From NCBI GenBank assembly GCA_018524725.1, contig JAEUWP010000380.1, positions 1 through 53,790 on the forward strand: a stretch of 53,790 nucleotides of DNA. Direction: 5' to 3'. The stretch is from Podaxis mareebaensis (lineage: Eukaryota; Basidiomycota; Agaricomycetes; Agaricales; Agaricaceae). Below are positions 35,391-46,403 of this stretch, one piece after another. A program made the translations under genes and the position numbers. How positions within the stretch are numbered: position 1 is the first letter of the stretch; each line of letters begins with the position of its first letter. The notes beneath the pieces were generated by a model, which worked only from the letters and a program-made list of their open reading frames with translations, ran no database searches and was not told the origin of the DNA.

Positions 35391-36276
35391 TTATATAAAT
35401 GGTATTGTCTTGAACTGAAAGGTCCCGTCAGAGGTTGGAGTGAGGCCAGTGAAAATAAAGTGTTGATGCAAAAAGTCGATGCGACATATAGCAGGTTCTG
35501 CGGCATTCATTGCCCAGGAGCGTTCGTGACATGTTTCGTCGATGCGATCTCGGTCATGGGAAGACAAAGAGGTGGTCCAGTAGTCGTATGGGGTGATGCG
35601 GTGGAAGAGCTGAGAATGAAGTTGTTCAAGGATATCACCGATTGTGACGGCATTATATTGGGCGGAAGTGATATCAAAGTACCAGGGGAGACGGCGGTGC
35701 CAGAGACGGAGGTCTGAGAGAGGAGGGTCTGTGACGAACTGGCAGAGGTCGAGGTGGGTTGGAGGCCGATGGAAGGCGGGCAAAGAGAAGCGACAGTCCT
35801 GGGAAGGTGGTACACGGAGATCGTAGCGCATCGGAGGAACTTGTTTGGATTTACAGTGCAATAGGGGGTCGATGCGAACTGGGCGGGGAGATGAGGTGGT
35901 GGACTGGCATGGGGAGCAAGGACGCACCTTGGTTCCATGAAGTGAAGAGACGCCTGAGAGGACAGTGGAGGGGTTTGTTTGGATAGTCGGGACGCCAGTA
36001 ATGTGGCCTCGGCTGAAGGTTTTTGGGACCGGGAGGCCTGTCGATAGATGTGGTTATGGCGAGGGAGGTTTGCTTGTAGTAGTCGTCGTGATCATCGGGA
36101 TGCTGTGAAGGAACGACGGGTAAAGGTGTGGGGTGATAGGAGGGATAGTAGGGCTGGTGGAGAGGAGTGTGTAGGGCGTACGGCGTGGGAGGAAGGACAG
36201 GAGTGGAGACGGGATAGGGGGTGTTTGGATGCCTTGGCTGCTGGTACCACTGGAGCTGTGGAGTGTACCTGGTCAC
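35391..36276 (-). CDS. DUF6699 protein
   Basis: Two exons: 35928-36276, and a second from an acceptor at about 35883 down to 35391. The N-terminal 100 residues are Pro/Tyr/His-rich (QWYQQPRHPNTPYPVSTP). The junction gives TSWNQVRIDPLLHC. The C-terminal domain reads MRYDLRVPPSQDCRF, FHRPPTHLDLCQF, LPWYFDITSAQYNAVTIGDI, LEQLHSQLFHRIT, then CRIDFLHQHFIFTGL and ends FKTIPFI. This is the pattern of the fungal DUF6699 domain, a small alpha/beta domain of unknown function common in Agaricomycetes. The gene is complete here and broken in the other duplication copy. It is divergent from RTC1, with 148 bp between starts. Confidence 0.8.
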
Positions 36277-36424
36277 TTCTAGTCAGGACCTCAGTGAAAC
36301 AAGAGAACAAGAGAAGCGCACTCACTCAAACGGAGCAGACATAGGGAGAGACAGACACACAACCAGCGCACGTAATCAACCAGTGGATGCTCAGTCACTG
36401 ATGTCTCGTATATATCTACTCTAA
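36277..36424. promoter_or_regulatory. Divergent promoter between DUF6699 and RTC1-like genes
   Basis: 148 bp between two divergent start codons. A TATATATC lies at about 36409-36416, immediately before the RTC1 start. No other defined motif was recognised. Confidence 0.35.
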
Positions 36425-39400
36425 ATGTCTTTCCATAATCCTTTCGACCTCTACTCAGATTCTCGCTCCCACTCGCAGCTTACACCCTCTCGCAACGCTC
36501 GCCTCTCAAAAGTAACCTTCCCCGGCGGTGGCATCATCTCAAAGGGCGAGGACGGCAGAATCGCCGTCGCAGGCAGAGAGTGTGCGCTCCCCACTCCTAA
36601 CCCTTCAACATACTTCCCTCACATTCATCCTCAGCTCTCAGGATACTCCGCATCTACGACTCTTCACAGCCAACAACCCTCGACCCAAAATACCCCACTC
36701 GCCCCCCCTTCAAGATCGAGTCTTCCAGGAACCTATGGGAGGGTTCCGGTCTCAAGATCGACTGTGCCAGCACAGATGTCGCCTGGGCATACGGAGGTGA
36801 CCATCCAACCCACTTGCTCTCCTTCCATCTCTCACACCCCCCCCCCTCTAGTCTTCAACAACAAGATTCTCACCAGCGCACGCAATGGCGAGCTCATCAT
36901 GTGGGATCTCTCAAAGTCTGGCCACTCAAAGTATGGTATGCACTCCAGTCTTTCACCCCCTACCCGCACTAATCCTCCCCCAGAGCGTAAAACCAAGGAA
37001 CACCTCCGCTCCATCCACGCCATGTCCGTCTCCCGCGTCGTCCATCACTATTGCATGACCGGTTCTGCTGACGGTGACTTTCGCGTCTGGGTTGGTCCCT
37101 TGCTTCTTCCGCCCTCCTTCATCCCTCATCTTCTTCAACAGGACCTTCGCGATATACAATCCTCCGTCATGCGCGTCCATAACCCTTCTGCGGTGCGACG
37201 TGTCATCTTTTCTCCCTGTGTCTCCAATCCTCTTTTCGTCCTTGTCGGTATGGATAATGGTACCTTGCACAGGCCAGTACCCTCACATCCCCTCATCTCG
37301 TCCTCTCACTTTCCCCCCCAGGTGGGACCTGAAGATGGGACAAAGAGGTCTACTTGATCGCTTACCTGTCGCTCACACAGCCCCCATTACCACCCTCGAC
37401 TGGTACAGCGGTCCCGAAGAGTCCTCCCATGCCATTGCCATCTCCAATCCACAGGGTCCTGACGATTATACTAGTAATACCCTCGGATGGGTTGCCAGTG
37501 CTGGTTTGGATCGTTGCGTCAAGGTAAATGGTCGTTTCCATATCCCACCCCCCCTCCCATTCACCAGCTCTTCTAGATCTGGAACCTCACCGGTCCTGAA
37601 GCTGCCGCCCACATGCCCAATAAACCTACCTATACCCTTCATACCTCGTATCCTGTTCGCCGCGTTCTATGGCGTCCAGGGTATGAATGTGAACTCGCCG
37701 TTGTCTCCCATGCCGACTTTACCGTATCATCTCAGGTTGATCACCTCCATTCTGTGACACCTCCATCCAGTGCCATTCAGAGCCGTGCTGGAAGCAGCCT
37801 TGGCCTCGATTCCGTCCTCAAGGGCTTCAGCGAGTTCAAGTCTACACCCAAAGAAGTCAAACCATCACCCGAACAGTCGGCTCCCATCCTCGATGCTGTA
37901 GAGATTTGGGATGTGAGGAGGAGTTGGATACCGAAATGGTCTGTCACTGGCACATCCGCTGAAGGCGGCGTCACTGGTAAGTCCCAACCGAACCGCATTA
38001 CCTTTTTTTCCTCTCCTCACCCCATTGTTTAGATATCGAATTTGCCGATTCCCATACCTTGCTCGCTCAAAATACAAACGGTACCTTTACCCAGGTCGAT
38101 ATGAGGGACACCTCCAAGCCTCTTGACGCCATGTCTCGCACGTCGACGACCTGGACCCCCTACGGCGCACTGGCCTTTGTCACTGATAATGTCCCTCGCT
38201 GGGAGATACCCTACGACGACATGTAAAGGCGTTTTTCTTCTCCTCGCCGGATTCATTGCCGATCATATCGCATTTAGACACCCCGCCCGATCCAGTCAAG
38301 AACTCGCCATTGCTAAAGCCTCCTTGAAGCGGATTGGCGATCCCCCGTTCCGCCCCAAGACCCAGAAACTCGGCATGTTTTCTTCAACCCAAGTGCACCT
38401 TGAGGCGGACTCTTTCAAAAAACTCGCGTCTATGTACGTCATCGACGGGAGAAGCGATTTATCTGCTCTGTGTATGGCCAACATGGAGGTGCAGTATACC
38501 CCCCTTCGAAACCCCACCATGACGGCTTTTGACTTTGTATGTCTTACAGGCTGCCCTTGCCGCTGGAAAACCTCACATTGCTCAAATTTGGATGCTGATG
38601 GGCACTTCGTTGACCAAGCACGTCCCGAGTTTCCCCCCAATACTCCCACAGTCTCCGCTTCCACGCGTCACATCTTCTGGCAACTTTCCCCGTCATGCTG
38701 CTTTGACTCCAACATCGGCCCTAGTGTCATATTCGTTCCCATCGAGTGCCAGCGCCAGCAGATCCCCTGAGGTTTCCCGACAAAGGGGCAGCCCACGCCA
38801 TATTTCTGTCAACTTGGACCGTTCTTCCAAACTGGGCCATCACAGCCCATCCGCGTCACGAAAACCAACTCCCAACTCCTCGAACTCTTCTTCTCCTCTC
38901 CACCTATCCTCAACCCTCCCTCCAATTACTCCACGGCGTGCTTCGTTCCTGGGCAGGAGAGAATCTATTGATTCCGGGGCATCAGCGCGGCGGTCCATGC
39001 TTTTGCGCAGGCAGTCCGTTTCTGGTCCTCATCACAGCGCTAGCCCAATTGACAAGACTAACACCAGCCTCAGAAACGCTGGAGAGGGTGTTCTTAGTGA
39101 TTCAGACTCGTCTCCTGGGAGTGACGACGAGGGTGGGGAACAAACTGTTGGAGTCGAGTCTTCGGACGAAGAAACTCACCAACCCATCATTGTACCTGCA
39201 GCACCAAGTCCCTTGTCGAGACTCGCCGAGCAGCGACATTGGACTGAGGAAGACGAAGATGGTGCTTCGTCGCCGTCTCCCGGGTCTGCGGATACAGAGT
39301 CGGAGGAGGATTCAACTTCGGCTCGTCGGAAGCAGGCGTTGAACAAGACGCGTAGGAGCTCCGTGCGGCCCAAGCCCAGAAGTCGGAGCTCGACACTGGC

Positions 39401-40603
39401 TTCGCTTCCTGCGGTGCCCAAGTTGTTGACCCATCGTGAATCGCAGAGTAGCATTAGGACGGTCACCGCTGCAGAGGCGTCATTCCAGACGCCGGAACCA
39501 ACTGCAGGGTTGAGAGACGAGGCCGGGCGGGAGTCAACGAGTCGGAACCGAGGGAGGTATGGTCATGGTACTCGGGATCGGCGCGAAGATCAAGCTGCGA
39601 GTAACGGCCAGACTTCGGTGGGGGCTGTCAAGACAACGGCTCGTCGCGCAGATATTGTCAATGCGGAGGAAAATAAGATATTGGGATATTGTTGGGAGGC
39701 TTTGCGAGAGGCGTTTGAGGACCTGGTTCATACTGTGAGCACCACGGTTTTCCCGAAACTTGTCGTGAATTAATTCCAGGCAGGGCGACGTACAAACGGC
39801 CGCCACTATGGCGGCTATCGCTTCAGAAGAACTCAAGCTCCCTATTCCCCGACAACTCCATATCTATGACGCTTACATAGGTGGGTTTCCACCCGATGGT
39901 CCGACACTCATGGTTAAGTGGGACCCTAGATCAACTGTTGAGATACCAATTATATACGGCCGCAGCATATTTCCGCAAACATTCCAAAGTACAGCAAATC
40001 AAGAATATGGCATTGGTAAGATGCACGTTTTGAGTTTCTCGGGAAGCTTCTCAATGCCCTCTCTAGCTTGATACAACAATATATACAGCTTGTGGAAAGT
40101 GCAAGAAACCCCTGATAAAACCTGCCGGCCAACCTTCGGGTGATTTTTGGAAACGCCCGACGTTCAACTATTGCCTCGATTGCAAAGCGCCCACCGTCAC
40201 TTGCACCATATGGTAAAACCAATAACAACTCACGTATCAGTTCTCGTGCAACTGACTTTTGTCCCAATATAGTCGGCTTCCCGTCCGCAAGATGCTATTC
40301 CAGTGTTCCGTCTGCCACCATGGGGGCCACCAATCGTGTTACCGACAATTCTACTTGAACCAACCCATGCTGGACCTTCCTCCCTCTACGTCATCAAATG
40401 AACGCGGCCGACGTTCGACGAGAGCAATACCGTTGACTCCACATGAGTCTGGGGAGAGCACGCAAAGCGGTGCGGCAGGAATCTCGGGTGACATGGGAAC
40501 TAGTCCGCCAAAAAGGACATCAAGCGCTGCAACAGTGGCAGAACTTGCGGGACATCCTTGTGCGGCCGGCTGTGGACATTTCTGCTGGGCAGCATTGAAG
40601 TAG
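36425..40603 (+). CDS. RTC1: SEA/GATOR2 complex subunit Rtc1/WDR24-like, WD40 plus C-terminal RING-like zinc domain
   Basis: Multi-exon gene. After MSFHNPFDLYSD and a disordered leader, GRIAVAGRE splices to SLRILRIYDSS (first WD blade). WD strands follow: NNKILTSARNGELIMWDLSK, YCMTGSADGDFRVW, DLRDIQSSVMRVHN, VGMDNGTLHRW, APITTLDWYSG, GWVASAGLDRCVKVW, SYPVRRVLWRPGYECELAVV, AVEIWDVRRSWIPKW and HTLLAQNTNGTFTQVDMRD. The middle is helical then Ser-rich and acidic. A helical block (GYCWEALREAFEDL, AAAYFRKHSKVQQIKNMAL) precedes a zinc module CGKCKKPL, YCLDC, FQCSVCHHGGHQSCY, CAAGCGHFCWA before the stop. In yeast and animals this protein sits in SEACAT/GATOR2 on the vacuole or lysosome and promotes amino-acid signalling to TORC1. 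Several introns are under 60 bp. It ends 23 bp from the convergent kinase-fold gene. Confidence 0.88.
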
Positions 40604-40626
40604 TTGGTGGCTTGTAGGATAGAAAA

Positions 40627-41628
40627 CTCATTCCAGGGAAGCGCGGAGTTGATATATATATATATTGCTATCGAATGAAATGGTGACTGAGGGAAACGGG
40701 TATATATCCAGCAGATAGATACGACGTTGCTCTTCAACTTTCTGTGAGAATTGTACCAAAGGAATGAGTGAGATTTACTGATGATTTTCACTGTCGGGAT
40801 TCGGGTGTACTGACTCCATAAACGCATTCGGTAACGGCAAATCTCCCATAATTGATCGCACCCAAAGTTGTTCGCATCCGGAAGCTTTTGTCCCGGGCGA
40901 AAATCCATGTCACAATCGCACTTGTGGTGGGCTGTTTGGTCAAAATCAATAATACGAATGTCTCCGTTGTGTTCTAAAACATTTCGCTCTGCAAAATCCT
41001 CGTGAAGGAGACCTCTTTTGTGTATCTCCCCCAGCTGTTGGAGAATGCGAAGACTTGCCCGCACCCGTTAATCAGCCTTGTTGGAAAGAACCAGAAGAAG
41101 AGATACACACCGCAGCTCGACTGGGAGCCGGTCGAATGGCCGACGAAGACATTCTCCCCAATACTCCAACACGAGGCACGCGACTGTTTGACCATTATCC
41201 ATTGTGCCGGCATAAAGGCCATAACAGTTGGGAACCGTCTCGCCTTGAAGAGGCTCTAGTACGCTGGTGTAAACGCTTGCTTCTTCAACCAGGTTGGAAA
41301 TGAGGTCGTCCCGCATGGCGAACTTGAGGGCCACCGGGATGGGACCAGTTGGGCGAATAAAGTGTGCTCGGAAGACAGGCGAATCGGAGTAATAGTCAGC
41401 GCTCGTCTTCGGATCGACACTCACAGTGACGGATTTATCGTGAGGAGGAAAGCCATGGCCCGTGTCGGTAAAGACAGGCGTCAGTCTACACTCTGGTGTT
41501 GTCCATCCCGGCCAGTTTGCGGGGAATTGAACACGGAGGATAGGCATACTGGAAGGCAAGTATGGAAACGCGACGTCAGCGGGCACTTTTATAAATGGAG
41601 GTTCAGCAGAATTAGGGTAGACGATCAA
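40627..41628 (-). CDS. Small kinase-fold (protein kinase/phosphotransferase-like) protein
   Basis: Three exons. The start MIVYPNSAEPPFIKV (41628) leads to MPILRVQFPANWPGW, the nucleotide-site lysine in PIPVALKFA with acidic partner in LVEEASVY, hinge ACLVLEYWGE, and ELR spliced to LRILQQLGEIHKRG. The catalytic loop is LLHEDFAERNVL (HED for HRD) and the metal motif IIDFDQ (DFD for DFG). HKCDCDMDF and DQLWEICRYRMRLW follow. A second intron (GTAAATCT...CACAG at about 40740-40780) joins to VEEQRRIYLLDIY, ending at TGA 40627-40629. This compact fold is common in Agaricomycetes and falls between eukaryotic kinases and aminoglycoside-phosphotransferase-like enzymes. Catalytic residues are present, so activity is possible; the substrate is unknown. 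It converges on RTC1 with a 23 bp gap. Confidence 0.7.
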
Positions 41629-42940
41629 GAATAAAATTAGGACCTGTTGATCGGTTCAATTTCCCATGACTGCACGTGTCCATGTCTTTATGAAGTAAAG
41701 GATCTGTGTTTTCGAGCCACAGCGACAATTATGGAAGTCGCTGTCATCGATAACAACCCACTGGGCTCCACTACCCTCCGCATCAAAATGACTTCATCCG
41801 CATACCATGGACTTCATCAAGCTCTGTCCAACACCCTCAATTCAACCCTTCACACAGGGAATAGCTTCTCTGTGGAGCTAGGGCTTGAAATTTGCTTTCT
41901 GCGAGCACTGTATCTCACCATCATCCCGTTTTTCGGGGTGGTCATTACGAATACTAAGGTAAAATGAATATACCGAGGACGTGCTTCTGCAGAACCCACT
42001 GCGTCACGGTGCTCGCATCCCTGGATCCAGTCCCTTGGGATGTGCGGATACTTCCTGCACTCATTCAATATGTTGTGGATGCAAGTTTTGCTAATTTTCG
42101 GAGTGGTCCAGAAGAGGCCTGGAAGGGCTGAAAGAATGAGTGCTAGTGTGATGCTAGGGTGGGGACCATAGTGGCACATGAGAAACTCAAAGGTGAAAGG
42201 TTTGACAGGAGTATGTTTGCTATTCAAGAGTCTGGCTCAGGGGGAGTGCACCAGAGTTTTCTGGCCAACCGAGTTCCTCTGAGTGTGTCGGGTGGTGCCT
42301 GGGGTCACTGCCCTGGAGAGATCATTTCCAAGGCATCTGACACCTAACCTGATCAGGTGCTTTGTGATCTGATAGCTAGAGTACAATCAGAGTATAATCA
42401 GAGTACAATATCCTTGAGCACTTGAGCCTAGTGATGAGAACAGGTGACTGCTACAATGGCATTGGGCAGTGGAGAGTAAACGAGTTACTCACAAAACTCA
42501 GGAATAGTGAACAGGACTGGGTAGATATACTGTTACTTAGGCACAGTATGGATGTTGCACCAGTGCAGAGAGATACTGTCCTAAGACACAACCTGACACT
42601 ATTAAGTTCCTAAGCAGAACACCCATCTGTTCACCTAGTAAACTAGAGGCTGGTCAGAGATCTTTGCAAGGACTGCCACTTGGAGGGATATGACTTGTAA
42701 GGTCACAGGCCTCTCCAGAGGTTTAGCTGTTACACCAGTTACCCTGTCAAGGCAGGTAGAGCTCTCACATGACAAGAAGATAGAGCAGAAGAAGAGCCTG
42801 CTATATTCACACTATGTACAAGTGATTGTAAAACTAAGTTCTACTTACTTTATGAGCTACCTAAATACTAGGGCAATCATTATTCTATGTGTCCATATTG
42901 AGATATGTATAACTACTTCAGTGTTCTAATAATAGTAGAC
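41629..42940. other. Transition from host sequence into the transposon island
   Basis: No gene with recognisable features. A minus-strand frame (41850-42227) is open for 125 codons but unidentified. From about 42290 the sequence becomes CpG-poor and A/T-rich, like the transposons downstream, and is probably part of an older element that I cannot name. Confidence 0.4.
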
Positions 42941-43173
42941 TGAGCCAAGGGTAAGATATGAGATCTGCTGAAAGAGGACTATAGCTATAAGAAGTAACAC
43001 CAAGTCCAAATGCTAAATATAGTACAACTCAGAATAGTAGAGATATAGCTAATGGCCAAAGTGTGAGTCAAGATAATAGCAGAAAGAAGAAAGAAAGCAG
43101 TGGAGAGGAAGAGAGAGATGAGATGATGAATGACATAGAGTGGAAGTAACAAGGAATGAAGAGGAGTGTAACA
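42941..43173. repeat. Dispersed LTR-like repeat, copy B
   Basis: Second copy of the repeat at 140-379 with the same TGAG...GTGTAACA ends and internal GAGATCTGCTGAAAGAGGA. It is more AT-rich and CpG-poor than copy A. No target duplication was found. Confidence 0.5.
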
Positions 43174-44283
43174 CCATCCCCTTTGTGTACTTGAACTCTG
43201 GATCAATCTACCTATAACAAGTGTTGACCTCTGCAAGACATTATTTGGATTGGTTTTGGATAGGGACATTGTTGATGGTAACATGTCATCCTTTAGTTTG
43301 TTTCATGATGGGATTGAAGGTATATTTAGTAGTGGTATTTTCTAAAGCCCTGCAGTCATGAGGGATGGGTTTAGGAATGAGGGTGAAAGCATCTTCTTTT
43401 TTTTTTTTTAAATCAATGTTTATTGTAATAGAACTAGCTACTACAAACAGGTGCATGATAGCAGTCCCAATACTGAAACTAGAGAGAAAGAAAAGAGAGA
43501 AGGAAAAGATAAAAGCAGAAGAGGATAGGGAGCAAGGGAGCTACACTAGAGACAATGAAATGAAGAGGTAGTAGGACTAACTTAACAAGATGTGAAGGAA
43601 AGAGGGAAAAATCTAAGTGGAAGAGGCATAGGAGCAGGGAGCTAGCTACAAGGCAAATTGAAAGAAAAAGGGCCTTTAATGTACATCTGGAACTCCATGT
43701 ATGGTAAGTCACTCTCTGTAGGTGAGGCAGCAGGTGGCAAACTCTTCTTGGGTGATGGGTCCTTGAATCTGGTTGGCAAAGGAAAATGCCACTGGGTTTT
43801 GGTCTAGGAATTGAATGACCCAATAGAAGCCATCATGAGCTCCTATAGGGTAGTTGAAGCAGGGGCAGTTGTCAAGGATGTAATTTTGTGTCTCAGGAGG
43901 TTCACTGCATGGGCAAGAAATGATGTGGTGCCCAGGAAAGAAGCACTGTCAAAAGGTGCCAATGGGTGTGTGATTGGTGACACAGTGGGTGAAGCACACA
44001 CAAAGTTGGGCATTATGCCCAAGTGGTGAGTTTAGCCAAGTACCTCCTTTGGCATATTTTGGTTAGAGAGGTTGCTCAGCAGGGTTGAGTAGAGGGAGCC
44101 AGGAGTGGCCATAATAAGATGGGTTGTTCATGTGTTCTTGCCATAGCAAGAGGCATTTCTGTGTATAATGATTACAAATGAATCTGAGGGATGTGTGGAT
44201 GGGTTGGTGTCTAGGGTTAGAGAGACAGAGTGACTTTACAAGGACATGTGCCTGATGGTGGATAGACCAGTTGGCAGAGGAGG

Positions 44284-46403
44284 CACACCTTCCTCTTCCA
44301 GTAACCACTACTATTGGTGGTCAAGCACTCAACACAATGGGTCATTGCAAAGGCAAAAGCCCATCTATCATCCCTGAAACCCCTCCACCTGGATCCTCTG
44401 GCATCTGGCCCATCTCTAAAGAAGAAGCAGATGCTTGCAACTGCACTCACTATGAATCCATATCTGAAGATGAGGTGAATTGACATGACATGCATACCCC
44501 CTCCAACCCCTGCAGTTGGACCCCTTTCTACATCCCTCCTGGTACTCAGCTCTCTGAGTGGCAGGTTTCTTCCAGGTGGTCTGCTACTGGGCAGTCCCAG
44601 AGTACCCCCTCCTCCCCTTTCTCCTCTATGGAAACCAATGATCCCATGGACCTCTTGGTGACTCCTAAGGCATCCCCCCAACCCCTCTCCAACCCAGAAA
44701 CTCCTAGGAGCACTCCTAGGACTTCCTTTACTTGTTACTCTCTGGCTCCCCTTATACCCAAGGAATTTGATGACAGAGAACCCAGCACCCCTTGACAAGA
44801 AATTGCTTTCCTAGTTGAATCTCTTTACAATATTGAAGGCATCATCCCTGACAACCCTAAAGTATTTGGTAACCTTTGCAACCTCATCAATCTGATGGAG
44901 TTCAAAGGCCTTATCAAGTCACCCAGGCCTCCTAGTAGTTGGGTCACTCCTCTCATCCCTGGAGGATTCACCTCCCACCTCCTCTCTGCTGTGCAAGCAC
45001 CTCCCTCTCAACATGTGTTGTTCTATGGAATGGCTGACTCAGTGATGGCAGATGCCCAACAAGTGCCTACCTCCAAACCCTCAACCCAGGCCCCAGCACC
45101 TTCCCAGCCCCCCCTATGACTCCCTCTTCATGTGATAGGCCCAGACCTCCCTCACATGCCCCTCTGCCTCCATGTGACAGGCCCAGACCTCCCTTGCATG
45201 ATGACAAGACTGGCCCCTCCAGCCCTAACCCCTCCACAAGGCATAAGCCTTTTTACATGACCTAGGGCCCCACCCAGTGTCAATTCTTTTTGAGTGCCAG
45301 TGCTAATGACTTAGCTAGTGCTCACATCTCCCTCCAATCATTAGTTGCATGCTTCAATCAAGCACTCACCTGGGCCAAGTCAGTACTAGTTGTTGACTCT
45401 GGCTACTTCCACTCTGGTGTCATCACCTTTTCTACAGGTGGTGTCCCCTCCCAGGTGGATCTTGACACTGTTTCTGCCTCACTTCCTAATGCACTCAAGA
45501 ACACTTCCATTGCCCTCCTCATGTCCTGATTTTTTATCAAGATTGTGGATATTCCCTTTTTCTCCACTGATGGGTTCACACTCACAGTTGACCAAGTCAT
45601 GACTGAGGCTTCAGCCTCACCATTCTTCCCCTCCTCTAGCATGCATCATATGCACATCATTCACAATTCTGCCAAGTCTGATACTGCCACTGTGTGGATC
45701 AACTTGATTAACTCCCAATGCAGTACCCTAGCTGCTTCTCTCCTCAACAGGCACATTATGATAAATGGTGTTTCCTGCCTCATCAAGGGTGCTCAAGCCC
45801 ATACCAGTACACCCCAGTGCCAACACTGCTGGCACTGGGGCCATCCTTCTGACACCTGTCACTCTCAAGCACCAAGGTGTCCTCTCTGTGCAGGACCTCA
45901 CTCTGAGGCTTCACACTGCTCCATGGCTGGGTGCTGTAAAGGCAACCTTAAAGCAACTCCCCCCATTCCCCTAACCCTGGCAGGTGCTCCCTGCCTGCAT
46001 TCCCTGCACTGTATCAACTACCATGGCACTCACTCCTCCAATGACCACCAGTGTCCATACTGGTGCCATTGCTTCAACCACAATTGGATTCACAGGAGGT
46101 ACCAATGCAATGCAGAGGCCAAGAAAGCCTCTCCTGGGGGCCATAAGGGTTAGTCCACACCCATGTACTCTGTCTGACTGTTTTCTTTTGGACTATTTTT
46201 ACTGCCCTACCTCACTAGGAGGCAGGCTGTCTGCTTTAATCTGTTCCAGCTTTTCATTCCTGTTGCTCTGGGCACCTGTAGTACTTTATATTATTTTTGC
46301 TTACATTTCTCTTAGGTTAGTGATCCTTGGGACTGCTATCATACACCCTTTTGTTGTAGCTAGTCTATGGCAATAAACTAGGATTCAAAAAAAAAAAAAA
46401 AAG
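44284..46403 (+). mobile_element. ORF1-only LINE-derived retroelement (HAL1-like), full insertion
   Basis: About 2.1 kb ending in a 16-A tail (46388-46403). It is flanked by a perfect 14 bp target duplication GTTGGCAGAGGAGG (44270-44283 and 46404-46417) and inserted into the LINE ORF2 fragment. It codes only for an ORF1/gag-like protein, and its 3' end is the same as that of the LINE. No reverse transcriptase is present between ORF1 and the tail, and a second copy (46671-53033, minus) has the same structure. It must have been mobilised in trans by a LINE. Confidence 0.78.
45290..46153 (+). pseudogene. Gag-like ORF1 with zinc knuckles, broken by an in-frame TGA
   Basis: Starts MSASANDLASAHISLQS and reads through a SYFHSGVITFSTGG-like region (written here as GYFHSGVITFSTGG) to LPNALKNTSIALLMS, then TGA at 45527-45529, then continues in the same frame as FFIKIVDIPFFSTDGF. 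The C-terminal half has CCHC-type knuckles: CQHCWHWGHPSDTCHSQ, CPLCAGPHSEASHCS and CINYHGTHSSNDHQCPY. It is followed by GGHKG and a stop. Such proteins coat LINE RNA. Earlier parts of ORF1 (44490-45119) are open in pieces separated by stops. The same TGA occurs in the other copy. Confidence 0.7.

Larger units (their letters stand above)
31782..35970. repeat. Segmental duplication, copy 2
   Basis: Direct repeat of 6205-10272, about 25.5 kb away. The left end cuts the SKT5-like gene inside its last exon. The right end lies inside exon 1 of the DUF6699 gene, which is complete here and broken in copy 1. SKT5 is complete only on the left and DUF6699 only on the right, as a former tandem duplication would leave. 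Confidence 0.85.

Noticed and set aside
43479..43823. Hydrophobic open frame on the minus strand
   Set aside because: It is the pyrimidine-rich 3' region of the LINE fragment read in a chance frame.
44217..44798. 193-codon minus-strand frame
   Set aside because: It crosses the junction of two insertions. Only its last part belongs to LINE ORF2 and the rest is antisense to ORF1.
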